From contig NZ_PKUS01000002.1 in assembly GCF_002866825.1 (NCBI RefSeq), forward strand, positions 310,001 to 374,000: 64,000 nt of DNA. Direction: 5' to 3'. The position numbers and the translations under genes are program-made. Origin of the DNA: Pseudohalioglobus lutimaris. GTDB taxonomy: Bacteria; Pseudomonadota; Gammaproteobacteria; Pseudomonadales; Halieaceae. The notes beneath the pieces were generated by a model, which saw only the letters and a program-made list of their open reading frames with translations, did no database searches and was not told the origin of the DNA. Positions 37,053 through 45,789 of the stretch are shown here, piece after piece (position 1 is the stretch's first letter; every line of letters begins with the position of its first letter).

Positions 37053-38102
37053 CTATTCACTTCCCGTGCCAAGGCTCACACTGATAGAAATCTGCTGGTC
37101 CGCGCGCTGCAGATCGAACACCGCCTCGCTGGCTGAGCGCATCGTCTGGTATAGCCGCATGGTATTGGCCGGGTCATCAAGCACAATACCGTTCACGCTG
37201 GTCACCAGGTCACCCGCTTTGAAACCCAGCTGGGAAAACTGCTCCCTGTCCTTACCCGGGGCGATCCGGTAGCCCAATAGCCGACCGTCCTCGCGCACGG
37301 CACTGATAGCCACCACATCTGCCAATGACTGTGGATTCTCATACAACCGGTTGCGGTACTCCCTGGCCAGTTCGGTGGCCGAGTCCTCATCGCGCTTGTC
37401 CACCAACTCAGGCGCCCCGCGATTAGCCGGCGCCCGGGTATTGGTGCGCACAGGCGTCCGCGCTGTAGCTTCGACGGCGGCACCCACATCGCTCTCCTCG
37501 AACAGCACCAGCAATTCATAGGTACCGTTATTGTCCAGCACGACCTGCCGTGGCATCACCTTCGCCAGCACCACGTTGTTGCCTACCGGCAACTCGTCCT
37601 CCACCGCATACACTGCCTGTTTTTTGCGATGTTCGATGATAGCGTGGCCCAGGCCGTTCTCCGAGGAGGCCACCACGCCACGCAAGACCAGCTGCAGACG
37701 CGTCTCCCTGGCGTTGTTCTCTATGCCATCCCTTGACTCGTCCACCGCCGCCTCTGGCTCCGGGACCGCGGCCGCCACTGCATCGTTGGAGATAGCCTCG
37801 CCAAACAAGTGCCTGCCCCGCAGCTCTTCAATGTCCACGGGAACCCTGTTGGCGCCGGTCGACGCCTGGATCACGGGGTTTACGACTCTGGCCCCTTCCG
37901 GCTCAGAGACTTCGGCCGCGGGAAACAAGGCCCAGAACAGGCCTACCACGGACCAAACCATCCACAACACCAGCAGCAGTGCCAGCGCCAGCCGGAGTCG
38001 CCGGGCCCGGTCTGGCTGCGCCAGACTGCGCAAGACTGACTCCAAAGCGGCACTTGCTCGCGCGCTGAAATCACCGGTATTACTGAGCCACTGCGCTGGC
38101 AA
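37053..38102 (-). CDS. gspC: type II secretion protein C
   Basis: A 349-residue inner-membrane protein linking the assembly platform to the secretin. TM about 38-63 (LALALLLVLWMVWSVVGLFW), the periplasmic HR domain (LQLVLRGVVASSENGLGHAIIE), and a C-terminal PDZ domain (LGYRIAPGKDREQFSQLGFKAGDLVTSVNG). TTG start at 38102 with only a weak ribosome-binding site. First gene of the twelve-gene gspC-gspN operon. Confidence 0.92.
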   Translation of the reverse strand: MPAQWLSNTGDFSARASAALESVLRSLAQPDRARRLRLALALLLVLWMVWSVVGLFWALFPAAEVSEPEGARVVNPVIQASTGANRVPVDIEELRGRHLFGEAISNDAVAAAVPEPEAAVDESRDGIENNARETRLQLVLRGVVASSENGLGHAIIEHRKKQAVYAVEDELPVGNNVVLAKVMPRQVVLDNNGTYELLVLFEESDVGAAVEATARTPVRTNTRAPANRGAPELVDKRDEDSATELAREYRNRLYENPQSLADVVAISAVREDGRLLGYRIAPGKDREQFSQLGFKAGDLVTSVNGIVLDDPANTMRLYQTMRSASEAVFDLQRADQQISISVSLGTGSE

Positions 38103-38171
38103 AAGATACCCACTTTTTTGCTAAAGAAAAGGACCGCAAGCGCAGGCGCCAGCGATAGTCGTATTGTCCCG

Positions 38172-38200
38172 ATTATAGGGGGCGAATGTAAAAGTTAAAA
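38172..38200 (-). promoter_or_regulatory. sigma70-type promoter of the gsp operon
   Basis: On the minus strand a perfect -10 TATAAT (38177-38172) lies 17 bases after TTTTAA (38200-38195), a poor -35. The predicted transcript would start about 65 bases before the gspC TTG. The -35 region overlaps the T-run of the preceding terminator. Confidence 0.5.
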
Positions 38201-38215
38201 CCACGGTTCGCGTGG
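38194..38215 (-). terminator. hairpin terminator ahead of the gsp operon
   Basis: On the minus strand CCACG-CGAAC-CGTGG is followed by TTTTAACTTTT. It would end the transcript coming from the trmH operon and lies directly against the gsp promoter. Confidence 0.5.
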
Positions 38216-38258
38216 ATATTTACGGCTACGGGGTTAGCGGCCAGCAGTCACCGCAACC

Positions 38259-38441
38259 TCAGCCCTGCAGATAGTAACGCAGCCCCGCCAGCACCAACGA
38301 AAGGCCTACCAATGGATAGATCCAGCGGCTGACCCGCTGCATCTGCTCGGGCTCCATGGGCTTGGCGATGCGCTCCAGTATGAATGACAACAACGCTAGA
38401 CCACCAAAGATACCGGCCAATAACAGTAACAGATTACTCAT
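38259..38441 (-). CDS. small two-TM membrane protein
   Basis: A 60-residue integral membrane protein with two helices (about 3-22 and 40-58) joined by a charged loop (ERIAKPMEPEQMQR). I do not recognise the family. Its ATG overlaps the trmH stop (ATGA), which argues strongly for translation and coupling to TrmH. Function unknown. Confidence 0.75.
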   Translation of the reverse strand: MSNLLLLLAGIFGGLALLSFILERIAKPMEPEQMQRVSRWIYPLVGLSLVLAGLRYYLQG

Positions 38442-39139
38442 TGATCCTCCCGGGGAGCCACACCCTCTTTGACCCGCGCATACCAGCCCGAGGGGTTTTC
38501 AATCTCTCCTTCTGCGTTCAAAGGCGGGTATGCGAGGCCCCGCTGGCGACAGAAGTCCCTCACCTGGGGATGCCCCCACTCAAAAAAGAGCCGGTCATAG
38601 GCTGCTGCGTCGAGCCTGGGCCTGGCGTAGCAACCGGCCAGCTGCCGTTGACGCTGAGCTTCAGCGAGGATAATTCCGGCGGCAACTGACACATTGTAGG
38701 ACTCTACCATTCCCATCATCGGTATTGTCACGCAGTGATCTGCTTCTTCCAGCGTGGCCGGCCCCACCCCCCGGCGCTCCGCCCCAAAAACGATGGCAGT
38801 GGGCCGGGTATAGTCAACCGACCGAAAGTCCACGGCACGCGCATCGAGGTGCGCGGCCACCAACTGGCACCCTGCCCGTCGGAGCACGGCAAAGGCATCG
38901 GCAGGCTGCCTGTAGTGGCGAATACTCACCCAGTCATGGGACCCCATGGCTGTCCCGCGAAAAGCGGTATAGTCCTCTTCTCCGATCACCGCATGCAGAT
39001 ACTGGATGCCTACCGCGTCACAATTGCGGACAATCGCCGAGAGATTCCGCTGCTTGTTAACAAAGTCAGTAACAACACAGAGATCAGGCTGGCGCAGGTC
39101 CAGCACCTGGCGCAAGCGGGCAATCCGCTCAGGTGTCAT
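38438..39139 (-). CDS. trmH: tRNA (guanosine-18-2'-O)-methyltransferase
   Basis: A 233-residue SPOUT-class methyltransferase that 2'-O-methylates G18 in the tRNA D-loop. The N-terminus MTPERIARLRQVLDLRQPDL parallels E. coli TrmH, followed by NLSAIVRNCDAVG, FGAERRGVG and the knot segment IPMMGMVESYNVSVAAGI. ATG 39139 is chosen from that alignment; the open frame extends to 39169. It lies 51 bases after the carbonic anhydrase gene. Confidence 0.93.
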   Translation of the reverse strand: MTPERIARLRQVLDLRQPDLCVVTDFVNKQRNLSAIVRNCDAVGIQYLHAVIGEEDYTAFRGTAMGSHDWVSIRHYRQPADAFAVLRRAGCQLVAAHLDARAVDFRSVDYTRPTAIVFGAERRGVGPATLEEADHCVTIPMMGMVESYNVSVAAGIILAEAQRQRQLAGCYARPRLDAAAYDRLFFEWGHPQVRDFCRQRGLAYPPLNAEGEIENPSGWYARVKEGVAPREDQ

Positions 39140-39190
39140 GTATAGAAAGGCCCCTGAACCTCGCACCAAAAGCGCCGGCCGGAATCACCC

Positions 39191-39826
39191 TCAGTCAGCA
39201 ATCCGGTAGGCATCTGGGATCTGGTCGAGTCTGTCGACCGAACACTCGAGGTCCTTGACCAGACCATCACAAAGCGAATAAACCCAGCCATGTACGGCGA
39301 GCTTTTGCCCCCTGGCCCATGCCTGCTGGACAATAGTCGTGTGACAGACATGTGATACCTGAGTGATGACGTTAAGCTCACAAAGGCGCGAAAGGCGCTC
39401 TTCCTCATCCTCGATTGCTTCCAGGTCTTTCTGATGACGAAAGTGCACATCCCTGATGTTGCGCAGCCAGTTATCAGCGAGCCCTGAGTAGGGACTCTCG
39501 TATGCCGCCCGGATGCCACCACAACCGTAGTGCCCGACCACAATCACATGTTTGACCTTGAGCACCTCTACCGCATACTGCAGAACCGTGAGGCAGTTGA
39601 GGTCAGTATGCACGACAATGTTCGCCACATTGCGGTGGACAAAGACCTCGCCCGGTCGCAGCCCGACTATTTGGTTAGCCGGTACACGGCTATCTGAGCA
39701 GCCTATCCACAAGTACTCTGGATTCTGTTGCGCGGCCAGTTTCTCGAAGAATTCGGGATCTTCTGTCTTGACCGAGCTCGCCCAGTCACGGTTTTTTTCA
39801 AAAAGTACTTTAACATCTTCTATCAC
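39191..39826 (-). CDS. can: beta-class carbonic anhydrase
   Basis: A 211-residue zinc enzyme interconverting CO2 and bicarbonate. Zinc ligands Cys43, His99 and Cys102 and the Asp45-Arg47 dyad (GCSDSRVPAN, GHYGCGG) are intact. Length fits E. coli Can. GTG start with AGGAA 5-6 bases upstream, 9 bases after the degenerate GGDEF gene. Confidence 0.95.
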   Translation of the reverse strand: MIEDVKVLFEKNRDWASSVKTEDPEFFEKLAAQQNPEYLWIGCSDSRVPANQIVGLRPGEVFVHRNVANIVVHTDLNCLTVLQYAVEVLKVKHVIVVGHYGCGGIRAAYESPYSGLADNWLRNIRDVHFRHQKDLEAIEDEEERLSRLCELNVITQVSHVCHTTIVQQAWARGQKLAVHGWVYSLCDGLVKDLECSVDRLDQIPDAYRIAD

Positions 39827-39835
39827 AACAATTCC

Positions 39836-40978
39836 TCACACCAGCAGGGTTGCCAGACGCGACAATACAACGGTGTTGCCGCCTTTGGCGCATGCACTCT
39901 CCTGCGCCTTCAAACCGACCGACTCCATCTGCCTCGCGAGTTGGTCCATGTCAACCGCAGGATACTGGCTTGGTTCCCATGTGACCAGACCGATGCCAAT
40001 GGTTACCTGTAACACCGCCCCGCGGCCGTCATCAATAGAGAACGCTTCAATGTCCTGGCGCATGCGCTCAGCGATATCACTAGCCAGTGACTCCCCACTA
40101 CCGGGAATCAACACCGCCATGCGCGCGCCTTTGAGCCGCGCCATCATGTCCGTAGCACGCAGATCTGAGGAAATGCGCTGGGCCACTCTTTTCAACACGA
40201 ATCGGGCGCGACCTTCACCATAGTGCTGGTAGAGATCATCATATTCGTCGATCTCGATCATCAACAGGGTAACCGGTTTGTCGGCGCGTTTCGCACGGGC
40301 AATCTCGCGACCAAGATCGAGCTCGAAACCACGCGCGTTACTGACCAATGTGAGTGAATCAAGCATGGTCAGGCGGGAAACCTGCTGATGGCTCACGGCC
40401 TGTGTCAAACAGCGTGCGATCATCGCCGCCAGGTGGGCAAGCAGACTCTCCTCGGCCCCGCCCAGCGCAACCATATCATCGGCGATACCGACATGCAGGC
40501 TACCAAGGAGCCTTCCCGACTCAGTCAGCGGCAAAAGCAACGCATAATCAATACCGTGCTCGGACTTGAGCACCTCAAACATCCTGGAGTCCGTGGCGTC
40601 AACCAGATCAATGTCGGGCTCTAATCCATACAGCTCCTGCATTTCAAATGCGTCGCCATGCAGTTGCAGAAAGTGCCCGTAGCGCTCACCTCCCACGATA
40701 AGTTCAGCGAGAATGCCATCCGGGTCATGTAACCACAGCTCGGCCGAGCGAAACGCAAAATGCCTAGGGAGACTGACCAGCAACACCTCGAGCAGAGCCT
40801 GCAGGTCATGCGCGTCCAGCAACATGTGCTCAAACTGCTGCGTTTGCAAGTAAAGATATCGATTGAGTTTGATGGCCTCCACGAGGCGTCGCTCACGTAA
40901 TTCCGCCGGAGAGGCGACCGGTGGCGCACCCTGAATTTCCTCCCCCCGGAAGCCACGCCTGCCCTGCTCATCTACCAT
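39836..40978 (-). CDS. GAF plus degenerate GGDEF protein
   Basis: A 380-residue soluble protein. Residues ~40-195 form a DUF484/GAF-like sensor domain (HMLLDAHDLQALLEVLL, LLLPLTESGRLLGSLHVG). Residues ~200-375 follow a GGDEF fold (TMLDSLTLVSNARGF, LLMIEIDEYDDLYQHYG), but the active motif GGDEF is KGARM (283-287). The I-site-like RATD (274-277) is kept with the standard five-residue spacing. It cannot be an active diguanylate cyclase by motif and may bind c-di-GMP as an effector. First gene of a minus-strand operon with carbonic anhydrase and trmH. Confidence 0.85.
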   Translation of the reverse strand: MVDEQGRRGFRGEEIQGAPPVASPAELRERRLVEAIKLNRYLYLQTQQFEHMLLDAHDLQALLEVLLVSLPRHFAFRSAELWLHDPDGILAELIVGGERYGHFLQLHGDAFEMQELYGLEPDIDLVDATDSRMFEVLKSEHGIDYALLLPLTESGRLLGSLHVGIADDMVALGGAEESLLAHLAAMIARCLTQAVSHQQVSRLTMLDSLTLVSNARGFELDLGREIARAKRADKPVTLLMIEIDEYDDLYQHYGEGRARFVLKRVAQRISSDLRATDMMARLKGARMAVLIPGSGESLASDIAERMRQDIEAFSIDDGRGAVLQVTIGIGLVTWEPSQYPAVDMDQLARQMESVGLKAQESACAKGGNTVVLSRLATLLV

Positions 40979-41032
40979 CTATGCACCACACCACGATTAC
41001 AGCCAGGCTATTCGTGCCTGAACTCATTGTTA

Positions 41033-41061
41033 TTGGCGAGTAAGTGTAAGCGCCATATAAT
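41033..41061 (+). promoter_or_regulatory. sigma70 promoter of the ykoF-like gene
   Basis: TTGGCG (41033-41038), 17-base spacer, TATAAT (41056-41061). This leaves a leader of about 60 bases before the TTG start; I see no TPP riboswitch motif in it. Confidence 0.65.
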
Positions 41062-41130
41062 CCCGTTGCAATGGCGAACCGGGCATACCCGTCCCACATC
41101 GCGGCAACACTCGCAGAATGAGGTAGCGCA

Positions 41131-41385
41131 TTGAAGCTAACAGCAGAACTCAGCCTATATCCACTGCAGGAAGACTACATCACGGCCATCAAGGCATTCA
41201 TAGAGATGGCCTCGGCAAATCCCGATGTAGAACTGCGCACCAACGCCATGAGCACACAGGTATGCGGAGAGTGGAACGCAGTATTCGCTCTGGTCAACGC
41301 AGGCCTGCAGGCCAGCCATGAGCGCTTTGGCAAACAGGTGCTGGTGTGCAAATTTATCCCGGGTGAACTTGATATAGCCGGGTGA
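41131..41385 (+). CDS. single-domain YkoF-like thiamine/HMP-binding protein
   Basis: An 84-residue protein with one YkoF/MTH1187-type ferredoxin-like domain (ELSLYPLQEDYITAIKAFI, ELRTNAMSTQVCGEW, ALVNAGLQASHERFG). YkoF of Bacillus has two such domains and binds thiamine and hydroxymethylpyrimidine. TTG start supported by GAGG 7 bases upstream. Its stop overlaps the GTG of a kinase-fold gene, so a joint role in thiamine salvage or trafficking is plausible (inference). Confidence 0.72.
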   Translation: MKLTAELSLYPLQEDYITAIKAFIEMASANPDVELRTNAMSTQVCGEWNAVFALVNAGLQASHERFGKQVLVCKFIPGELDIAG

Positions 41386-42260
41386 ACCGTTCTGCAGACA
41401 CACATCCACACCAGTTAAGGCTGCAGCAAACCCTGGCCCAGTGGCAGCACTGGCAGTGCAAGCCGCCATTGACTGCACCACCCGTGCTGGAAGGCCCCCT
41501 GGGCGGGGGACTTAGTAACCACAACTTTTTAGCAAGCGCGGGGCAACATCGTTTCGTGGTACGCATCGATGGCATTGATCCCCGCAGTCACGGCCTCAGT
41601 CGCCAGGTTGAGTGGCGGACATTGCAATCGGCCAGCGCGGCCAGAATTGCGCCTGTACCGCGCTACTTCAATCCGGATCTCGGTGCGATGGTCGTTGATT
41701 ATCGTAAGCCGGACGCGGAGCAAGGTGTCGCCCTGGATGAGCTTGCCGGATTGATCCACAGAATCCACGCACTGCCACCGGTGCATCACCGGGTGAACCT
41801 TGCTGAACGCATACAGCGCTATCAACGCCGCCTCACCCGCATGGCCAGGCCTGGACTGCCGGACGCCTATGGGCAGGGCGTGAAAAACCTGCTGCAGACT
41901 CTGCATGATACAGACGATGGGCGCCGCACCATAACCCACAATGACCTGCTGCCGGCCAATCTGCTGCGCAGTGAGGACCGGCTACTGGCACTGGACTGGG
42001 AGTACTGCGGGCTGGGGTCGCCCTGGTTTGACCTGGCGGTGGCCAGCCTCGGGCAGCAGTTAACGCCGAAGAGGCAAGCGGCATTACTGGAGCACTATCT
42101 AGGGGAATCGCCGACGGCGGAGCAGTGCCTGAGGTTGCGTCGTTATCGCGCACTTGCGCGTTATATCGAGCTTCTCTGGCACCTGGCAGAGTCGCCGGCA
42201 GAAGATCTCGGCCAACGACTGCATAGCGGGCTGCGGTTGATCGACAAGGAACAGTACTAG
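41382..42260 (+). CDS. aminoglycoside/choline-kinase-fold phosphotransferase, possibly thiamine kinase
   Basis: A 292-residue small-molecule kinase. Nucleotide loop EGPLGGGLSNHNFL (about 38-51), catalytic Brenner motif HNDLLPANLL and metal-binding LALDWEYCGLGSPWFDLA are complete. The fold covers choline, ethanolamine, aminoglycoside and thiamine kinases. GTG start inside the stop of a YkoF-like thiamine-binding gene (GTGA overlap) favours thiamine kinase. It converges with yajQ, sharing CTAG at the ends. Confidence 0.82.
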   Translation: MNRSADTHPHQLRLQQTLAQWQHWQCKPPLTAPPVLEGPLGGGLSNHNFLASAGQHRFVVRIDGIDPRSHGLSRQVEWRTLQSASAARIAPVPRYFNPDLGAMVVDYRKPDAEQGVALDELAGLIHRIHALPPVHHRVNLAERIQRYQRRLTRMARPGLPDAYGQGVKNLLQTLHDTDDGRRTITHNDLLPANLLRSEDRLLALDWEYCGLGSPWFDLAVASLGQQLTPKRQAALLEHYLGESPTAEQCLRLRRYRALARYIELLWHLAESPAEDLGQRLHSGLRLIDKEQY

Positions 42261-42739
42261 TCGCGAAAGTTATTGAACTGCAGGGGCGCGCCAAAGTCCC
42301 CTTCGCGCAGCAACGCCATTACCTGCTGTAAGTCGTCTCGCTTTTTGCCCGTGACGCGAACCTGCTCCCCTTGCACCTGGGCCTGCACCTTGAGCTTACT
42401 GCCCTTGATGGCCTTGACAATGGACCTGCACTGGTCGCTATCGAGCCCATGACGCAACACAACTGTCTCTTTGACCTGCTTGCCTGAGGTGACCGGCTCC
42501 GAGCAATCCATTGCCGCGGGATCGATATCGCACTTGATCAGCGCGCTTCGCAGCATGTCTTCCATCTGGGTGACCTGGAACTCTGCCTCTGCAGTGATCA
42601 GTACATTATGCTCCTCGCGGGTGAAGCTGGCCTCGACCCCTTTGAAGTCAAAGCGGTTGGCGACAATTCGTCCAGCCTGGTCGACCGCATTGGTCAGTTG
42701 ATGCAGGTCCACTTCCGAAACCACGTCGAATGATGGCAT
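42257..42739 (-). CDS. yajQ: YajQ family nucleotide/c-di-GMP-binding protein
   Basis: A 160-residue YajQ protein with two ferredoxin-like halves. The start MPSFDVVSEVDLHQLTNAVDQ and SKLKVQAQVQGEQVRVTGKKRDDLQ are signatures. Homologues in Xanthomonas and Pseudomonas bind c-di-GMP, and others bind tRNA or phage proteins. ATG 42739 with AAGGA is the family start; the frame runs on to 42760. Divergent from panE. Confidence 0.94.
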   Translation of the reverse strand: MPSFDVVSEVDLHQLTNAVDQAGRIVANRFDFKGVEASFTREEHNVLITAEAEFQVTQMEDMLRSALIKCDIDPAAMDCSEPVTSGKQVKETVVLRHGLDSDQCRSIVKAIKGSKLKVQAQVQGEQVRVTGKKRDDLQQVMALLREGDFGAPLQFNNFRD

Positions 42740-42828
42740 AGTGCGAGTCCTTGAGTTCAAACGCCTTCAGTGGAGCCCATGGTAATGAGCCACGGCATAT
42801 TTACAACCGCAACAGGAACAACTTCGAC

Positions 42829-43725
42829 TTGAGCGCACACCACTGGCATGTGCTGGGCGCGGGCGCAATGGGCTGCCTGTTCGGCCAGCAACTGATGGCG
42901 GCAGGCTGTACGGTGACACTATTACAGCGAAGCGCGCCAAAGAAAAACACGGGCACGCTCTGCGTAGAAGCAGAGGGAATCCACAGGCACTTCCCGGTGC
43001 AAGTGGCAGCGGCGGACGCGGCAGGTGACGTGGACCTGTTACTGGTGGCAACCAAAGCGCCTGATATCGCGAACGCGCTATTTGCCATGCGCCACCGGCT
43101 GCGCACAAGTACGGACATTGTTATCGCCGCCAACGGTATGGGCTTCGTCGCAGCGGTGGAGGCAATGCTGCCTGAAAATCGACTGTTTTGTTGTACAACC
43201 ACTGAGGGTGCTTACCGCGTCCAACCCCTGCATATCCACCACGCAGGTCGCGGACTGACCCGGATCGGCAGCCTGGATGGAGGCGGCCCGCCGGCCTGGT
43301 TTGAGGCCTGGCTGGACACTCCCCTGCACTGCCAATGGGAGCAGGACATCAATGCGGTGCGGTGGGAGAAACTGGCGGTTAACTGCGCTATTAATCCACT
43401 GACCGCAATCAACCGGTGCAAAAACGGCACGCTGGCAACAAGCGAGACACTGCGCGAACAGGTCACCCGATTGTGCGATGAGATCGCTGCCGTGAGCAGC
43501 GCCAGAGGCAACACGCACACTGCCAGCATAGTGCATGCTGCGGTAGCGGAAGTCATTGCCGGGACAGCGACCAATCGCTCATCAATGCTGCAGGACATAG
43601 AGGCCGGGCGCCCCACAGAGATAGACTTTATCACCGGCTACCTGATAGCCGAGGCCGCACGGCTGGGTGTCGATGTTCCCGCCAACCAGGCACTACTAAA
43701 CGAGGTAAAAGCCCTTGATCAATGA
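42829..43725 (+). CDS. panE: 2-dehydropantoate 2-reductase-like protein
   Basis: A 298-residue NADPH-dependent ketopantoate reductase (pantothenate/CoA pathway). Rossmann motif VLGAGAMGCLFG at the N-terminus, catalytic Lys in RWEKLAVNCAINPLTAI, and substrate-binding NRSSMLQDIEAGRPTEIDFITGYL. TTG 42829 puts the Rossmann motif at residues 6-17 as in homologues; the frame continues to ATG 42751, which would overlap the yajQ promoter region. Start is therefore uncertain. Confidence 0.88.
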   Translation: MSAHHWHVLGAGAMGCLFGQQLMAAGCTVTLLQRSAPKKNTGTLCVEAEGIHRHFPVQVAAADAAGDVDLLLVATKAPDIANALFAMRHRLRTSTDIVIAANGMGFVAAVEAMLPENRLFCCTTTEGAYRVQPLHIHHAGRGLTRIGSLDGGGPPAWFEAWLDTPLHCQWEQDINAVRWEKLAVNCAINPLTAINRCKNGTLATSETLREQVTRLCDEIAAVSSARGNTHTASIVHAAVAEVIAGTATNRSSMLQDIEAGRPTEIDFITGYLIAEAARLGVDVPANQALLNEVKALDQ

Positions 43726-44383
43726 ATCGCTTGCCATCAGCACTGTCGCCGTACCGGCACTACTCTCTCTCCTCGCCGTCACAGGCCTGATGGCGAGCGA
43801 CTATTACGAATTTCTCGGTGGTCGCTTTGTTTTTAAACCACTGGCCGCCATGGCGTTCATCTGGCTCGCTCTGGTAGCAGGCGCGCTCGATAGCACCTAT
43901 GGACAGGTTTTACTGGCAGGACTTCTGCTGGCCGCGGCCGGTGATGTATTCCTGATGTTCGAATCGCAGGGGGCGTTCATGGCCGGCCTGGTGTCATTCC
44001 TTTGCGGTCACCTGCTCTATGCACTGGCTTTCCTCCAGCTTCCGATAGACACCATGGGACTGTCAGCCTCCCTGGTTCCCGCCTCTCTTCTGGTGCTAAT
44101 CACACTGAACTGGCTGCGCGGTCATCTCCCCGGGGCCATGCGTTACGCCGTTCCTGCTTACATGCTGGTGATAGCCGCCATGCTGGTCTTTGCCGGTGGC
44201 ACCTGGGGCCAGCCCGGTGCCGGACTGATCATCGTCGGCGCCTGGGGTTTTGCTTTCTCCGACGTTTCAGTGGCGCGCCGGCAGTTTATCTCTACCGACC
44301 CATGGAACAAGCTGTGGGGAACGCCATTGTATTTTGCCTCACAAATGCTGCTGGCACTTTCAGTTGCCTGTCATACGCTTTAG
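43715..44383 (+). CDS. YhhN/TMEM86 family membrane protein (lysoplasmalogenase-like)
   Basis: A 222-residue protein with about eight TM helices. The conserved blocks FKPLAAMAFIW, LLLAAAGDVFLMF and FMAGLVSFLCGHLLYAL mark the YhhN family; mammalian members hydrolyse lysoplasmalogen. TTG start with GAGG 9 bases upstream overlaps the panE stop region by 11 bases. It converges with the Ser/Thr kinase gene, sharing 4 bases. Confidence 0.88.
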   Translation: MINESLAISTVAVPALLSLLAVTGLMASDYYEFLGGRFVFKPLAAMAFIWLALVAGALDSTYGQVLLAGLLLAAAGDVFLMFESQGAFMAGLVSFLCGHLLYALAFLQLPIDTMGLSASLVPASLLVLITLNWLRGHLPGAMRYAVPAYMLVIAAMLVFAGGTWGQPGAGLIIVGAWGFAFSDVSVARRQFISTDPWNKLWGTPLYFASQMLLALSVACHTL

Positions 44384-45786
44384 GGAAACAGTGCTCGACT
44401 GTTGTGCTCAACGAGAGTCGTCCAAGCGGTCTCTGGCAGGCCCGGACTGATCACGGCCTGGCGGAAATCAAACTGCCCCGCATTCTCGCGGGAAATAGAA
44501 AACACACAAAGTACCGCACTACAGCGCAACCCAGTGTTGATAACGTATTCGGGCTCTTTGTCAGCAAGGCTGGCGTAATACGCCCTGGGATGCACTGAAC
44601 CACTGACCTGCATAGCGCCCAGCTCTCCCCCTACCGCTGCCTGTACGTTACGCATCAACCACTCACGGTTAATGTCCCCGGGCACACCGTCCCTGCTGGC
44701 AAACACTATTTGTGGCGCTTCGAAGTGCACACGCACCGGGCGTTCGTGGGTTGCCACGGCAACCAATGCAACGCTGGTGAACAGAAAAACCGCGGCCAGC
44801 GTTATCCGCGTGAACATTCTCAGACCGGACAGATACCGCAGCAGGCGACTACCAGCGGAATACTCCAGCCTGGAGCGCCCTTTTTCACACAGTGGCCTGG
44901 GAATCTCCAGCGGAATATCTTCGGGGGATTCAGGTCGATAATACGGACTCGCCTCATCCTGCAGACTATTTGCTGCATGCAAAGGCAAGCTTCGCTGCAG
45001 CGCGCGCAGTTGGCTCCTCACAGGGTGGGTATTCTGCGGCCTGTCTGCTGGATCGGTTTGCAGCAAGGACTCGACAAGGGGCAGCAGGTCGCCGGGAACA
45101 GCCTCCTGGCCCGGCATCTGTGCCCAGAGCTGGGACCGGTCAACCTCGAGCAGAGCGGCCGTATCCGTTTTACCGTGGCGGAAAAAGGCGTGTTCCCCAG
45201 TCAGCATTCTGAATAGCAGGGCACCCAGTGCGAACAGGTCGCTGCGCACATCCAGCGAGCTCCCATCCACATGTTCAGGAGTGATAGCACCCGGACTGCC
45301 GGCCGTTGCCGGCCCGGCATCGGCACAGTGCCTGGCAATACCAAAATCAGTGAGCTTGATATCACCGCTGCGGGCGATCAGAACATTCGCTGCCTTCAGG
45401 TCACCATGAACAATACGCCGTTGGCGCGACGCAGCCAGCGCTGCAGAGACTTCGGCAGCCACAGCGAGAATACTGGAGAGACTGAGACGACGGTGCGTCA
45501 GCACTTCCTCCAGATCAACGCCTGGAACGTACTCCATCACAATGGCGAGGTACCCACCGGACTCAACCAGGTCATAGATCTGCACTACATGCGGTGAGTT
45601 AATGCGCGCCGCCTTGCGCGCCTCTGCGAGGGCGCGCCTGCGCGCTGCTCTGCTCTCGGGCAATGCGTCGATCTTGATAGCCACCTTGCGCCGTAAACGA
45701 CCGTCATATCCAAGATAGACTGAGCCCTGGCCACCCTGTTTGATCAGCCGGACAATGCTATAGGGACCAATGCTGTTTTCTGCCAC
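44380..45786 (-). CDS. transmembrane Ser/Thr protein kinase
   Basis: A 468-residue Hanks-type kinase: kinase domain 1-270, linker, TM about 327-346, periplasmic domain ~350-468. Key residues: glycine loop QGGQGSV, Lys38, Asp129 in HGDLKAAN and Asp147 in DFG. The usual HRD Arg is Gly (HGD), so activation by activation-loop phosphorylation may differ. GTG start 3 bases after an FHA-containing sigma54 activator gene, the obvious candidate partner. The periplasmic domain is not one I recognise. Confidence 0.9.
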   Translation of the reverse strand: MAENSIGPYSIVRLIKQGGQGSVYLGYDGRLRRKVAIKIDALPESRAARRRALAEARKAARINSPHVVQIYDLVESGGYLAIVMEYVPGVDLEEVLTHRRLSLSSILAVAAEVSAALAASRQRRIVHGDLKAANVLIARSGDIKLTDFGIARHCADAGPATAGSPGAITPEHVDGSSLDVRSDLFALGALLFRMLTGEHAFFRHGKTDTAALLEVDRSQLWAQMPGQEAVPGDLLPLVESLLQTDPADRPQNTHPVRSQLRALQRSLPLHAANSLQDEASPYYRPESPEDIPLEIPRPLCEKGRSRLEYSAGSRLLRYLSGLRMFTRITLAAVFLFTSVALVAVATHERPVRVHFEAPQIVFASRDGVPGDINREWLMRNVQAAVGGELGAMQVSGSVHPRAYYASLADKEPEYVINTGLRCSAVLCVFSISRENAGQFDFRQAVISPGLPETAWTTLVEHNSRALFP

Positions 45787-45789
45787 GCG

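Noticed and set aside
41062-41130. TPP riboswitch in the leader of the ykoF-like gene
   Set aside because: The leader is only about 60-70 bases and lacks the conserved CUGAGA and ACC-GAUC-GG elements.
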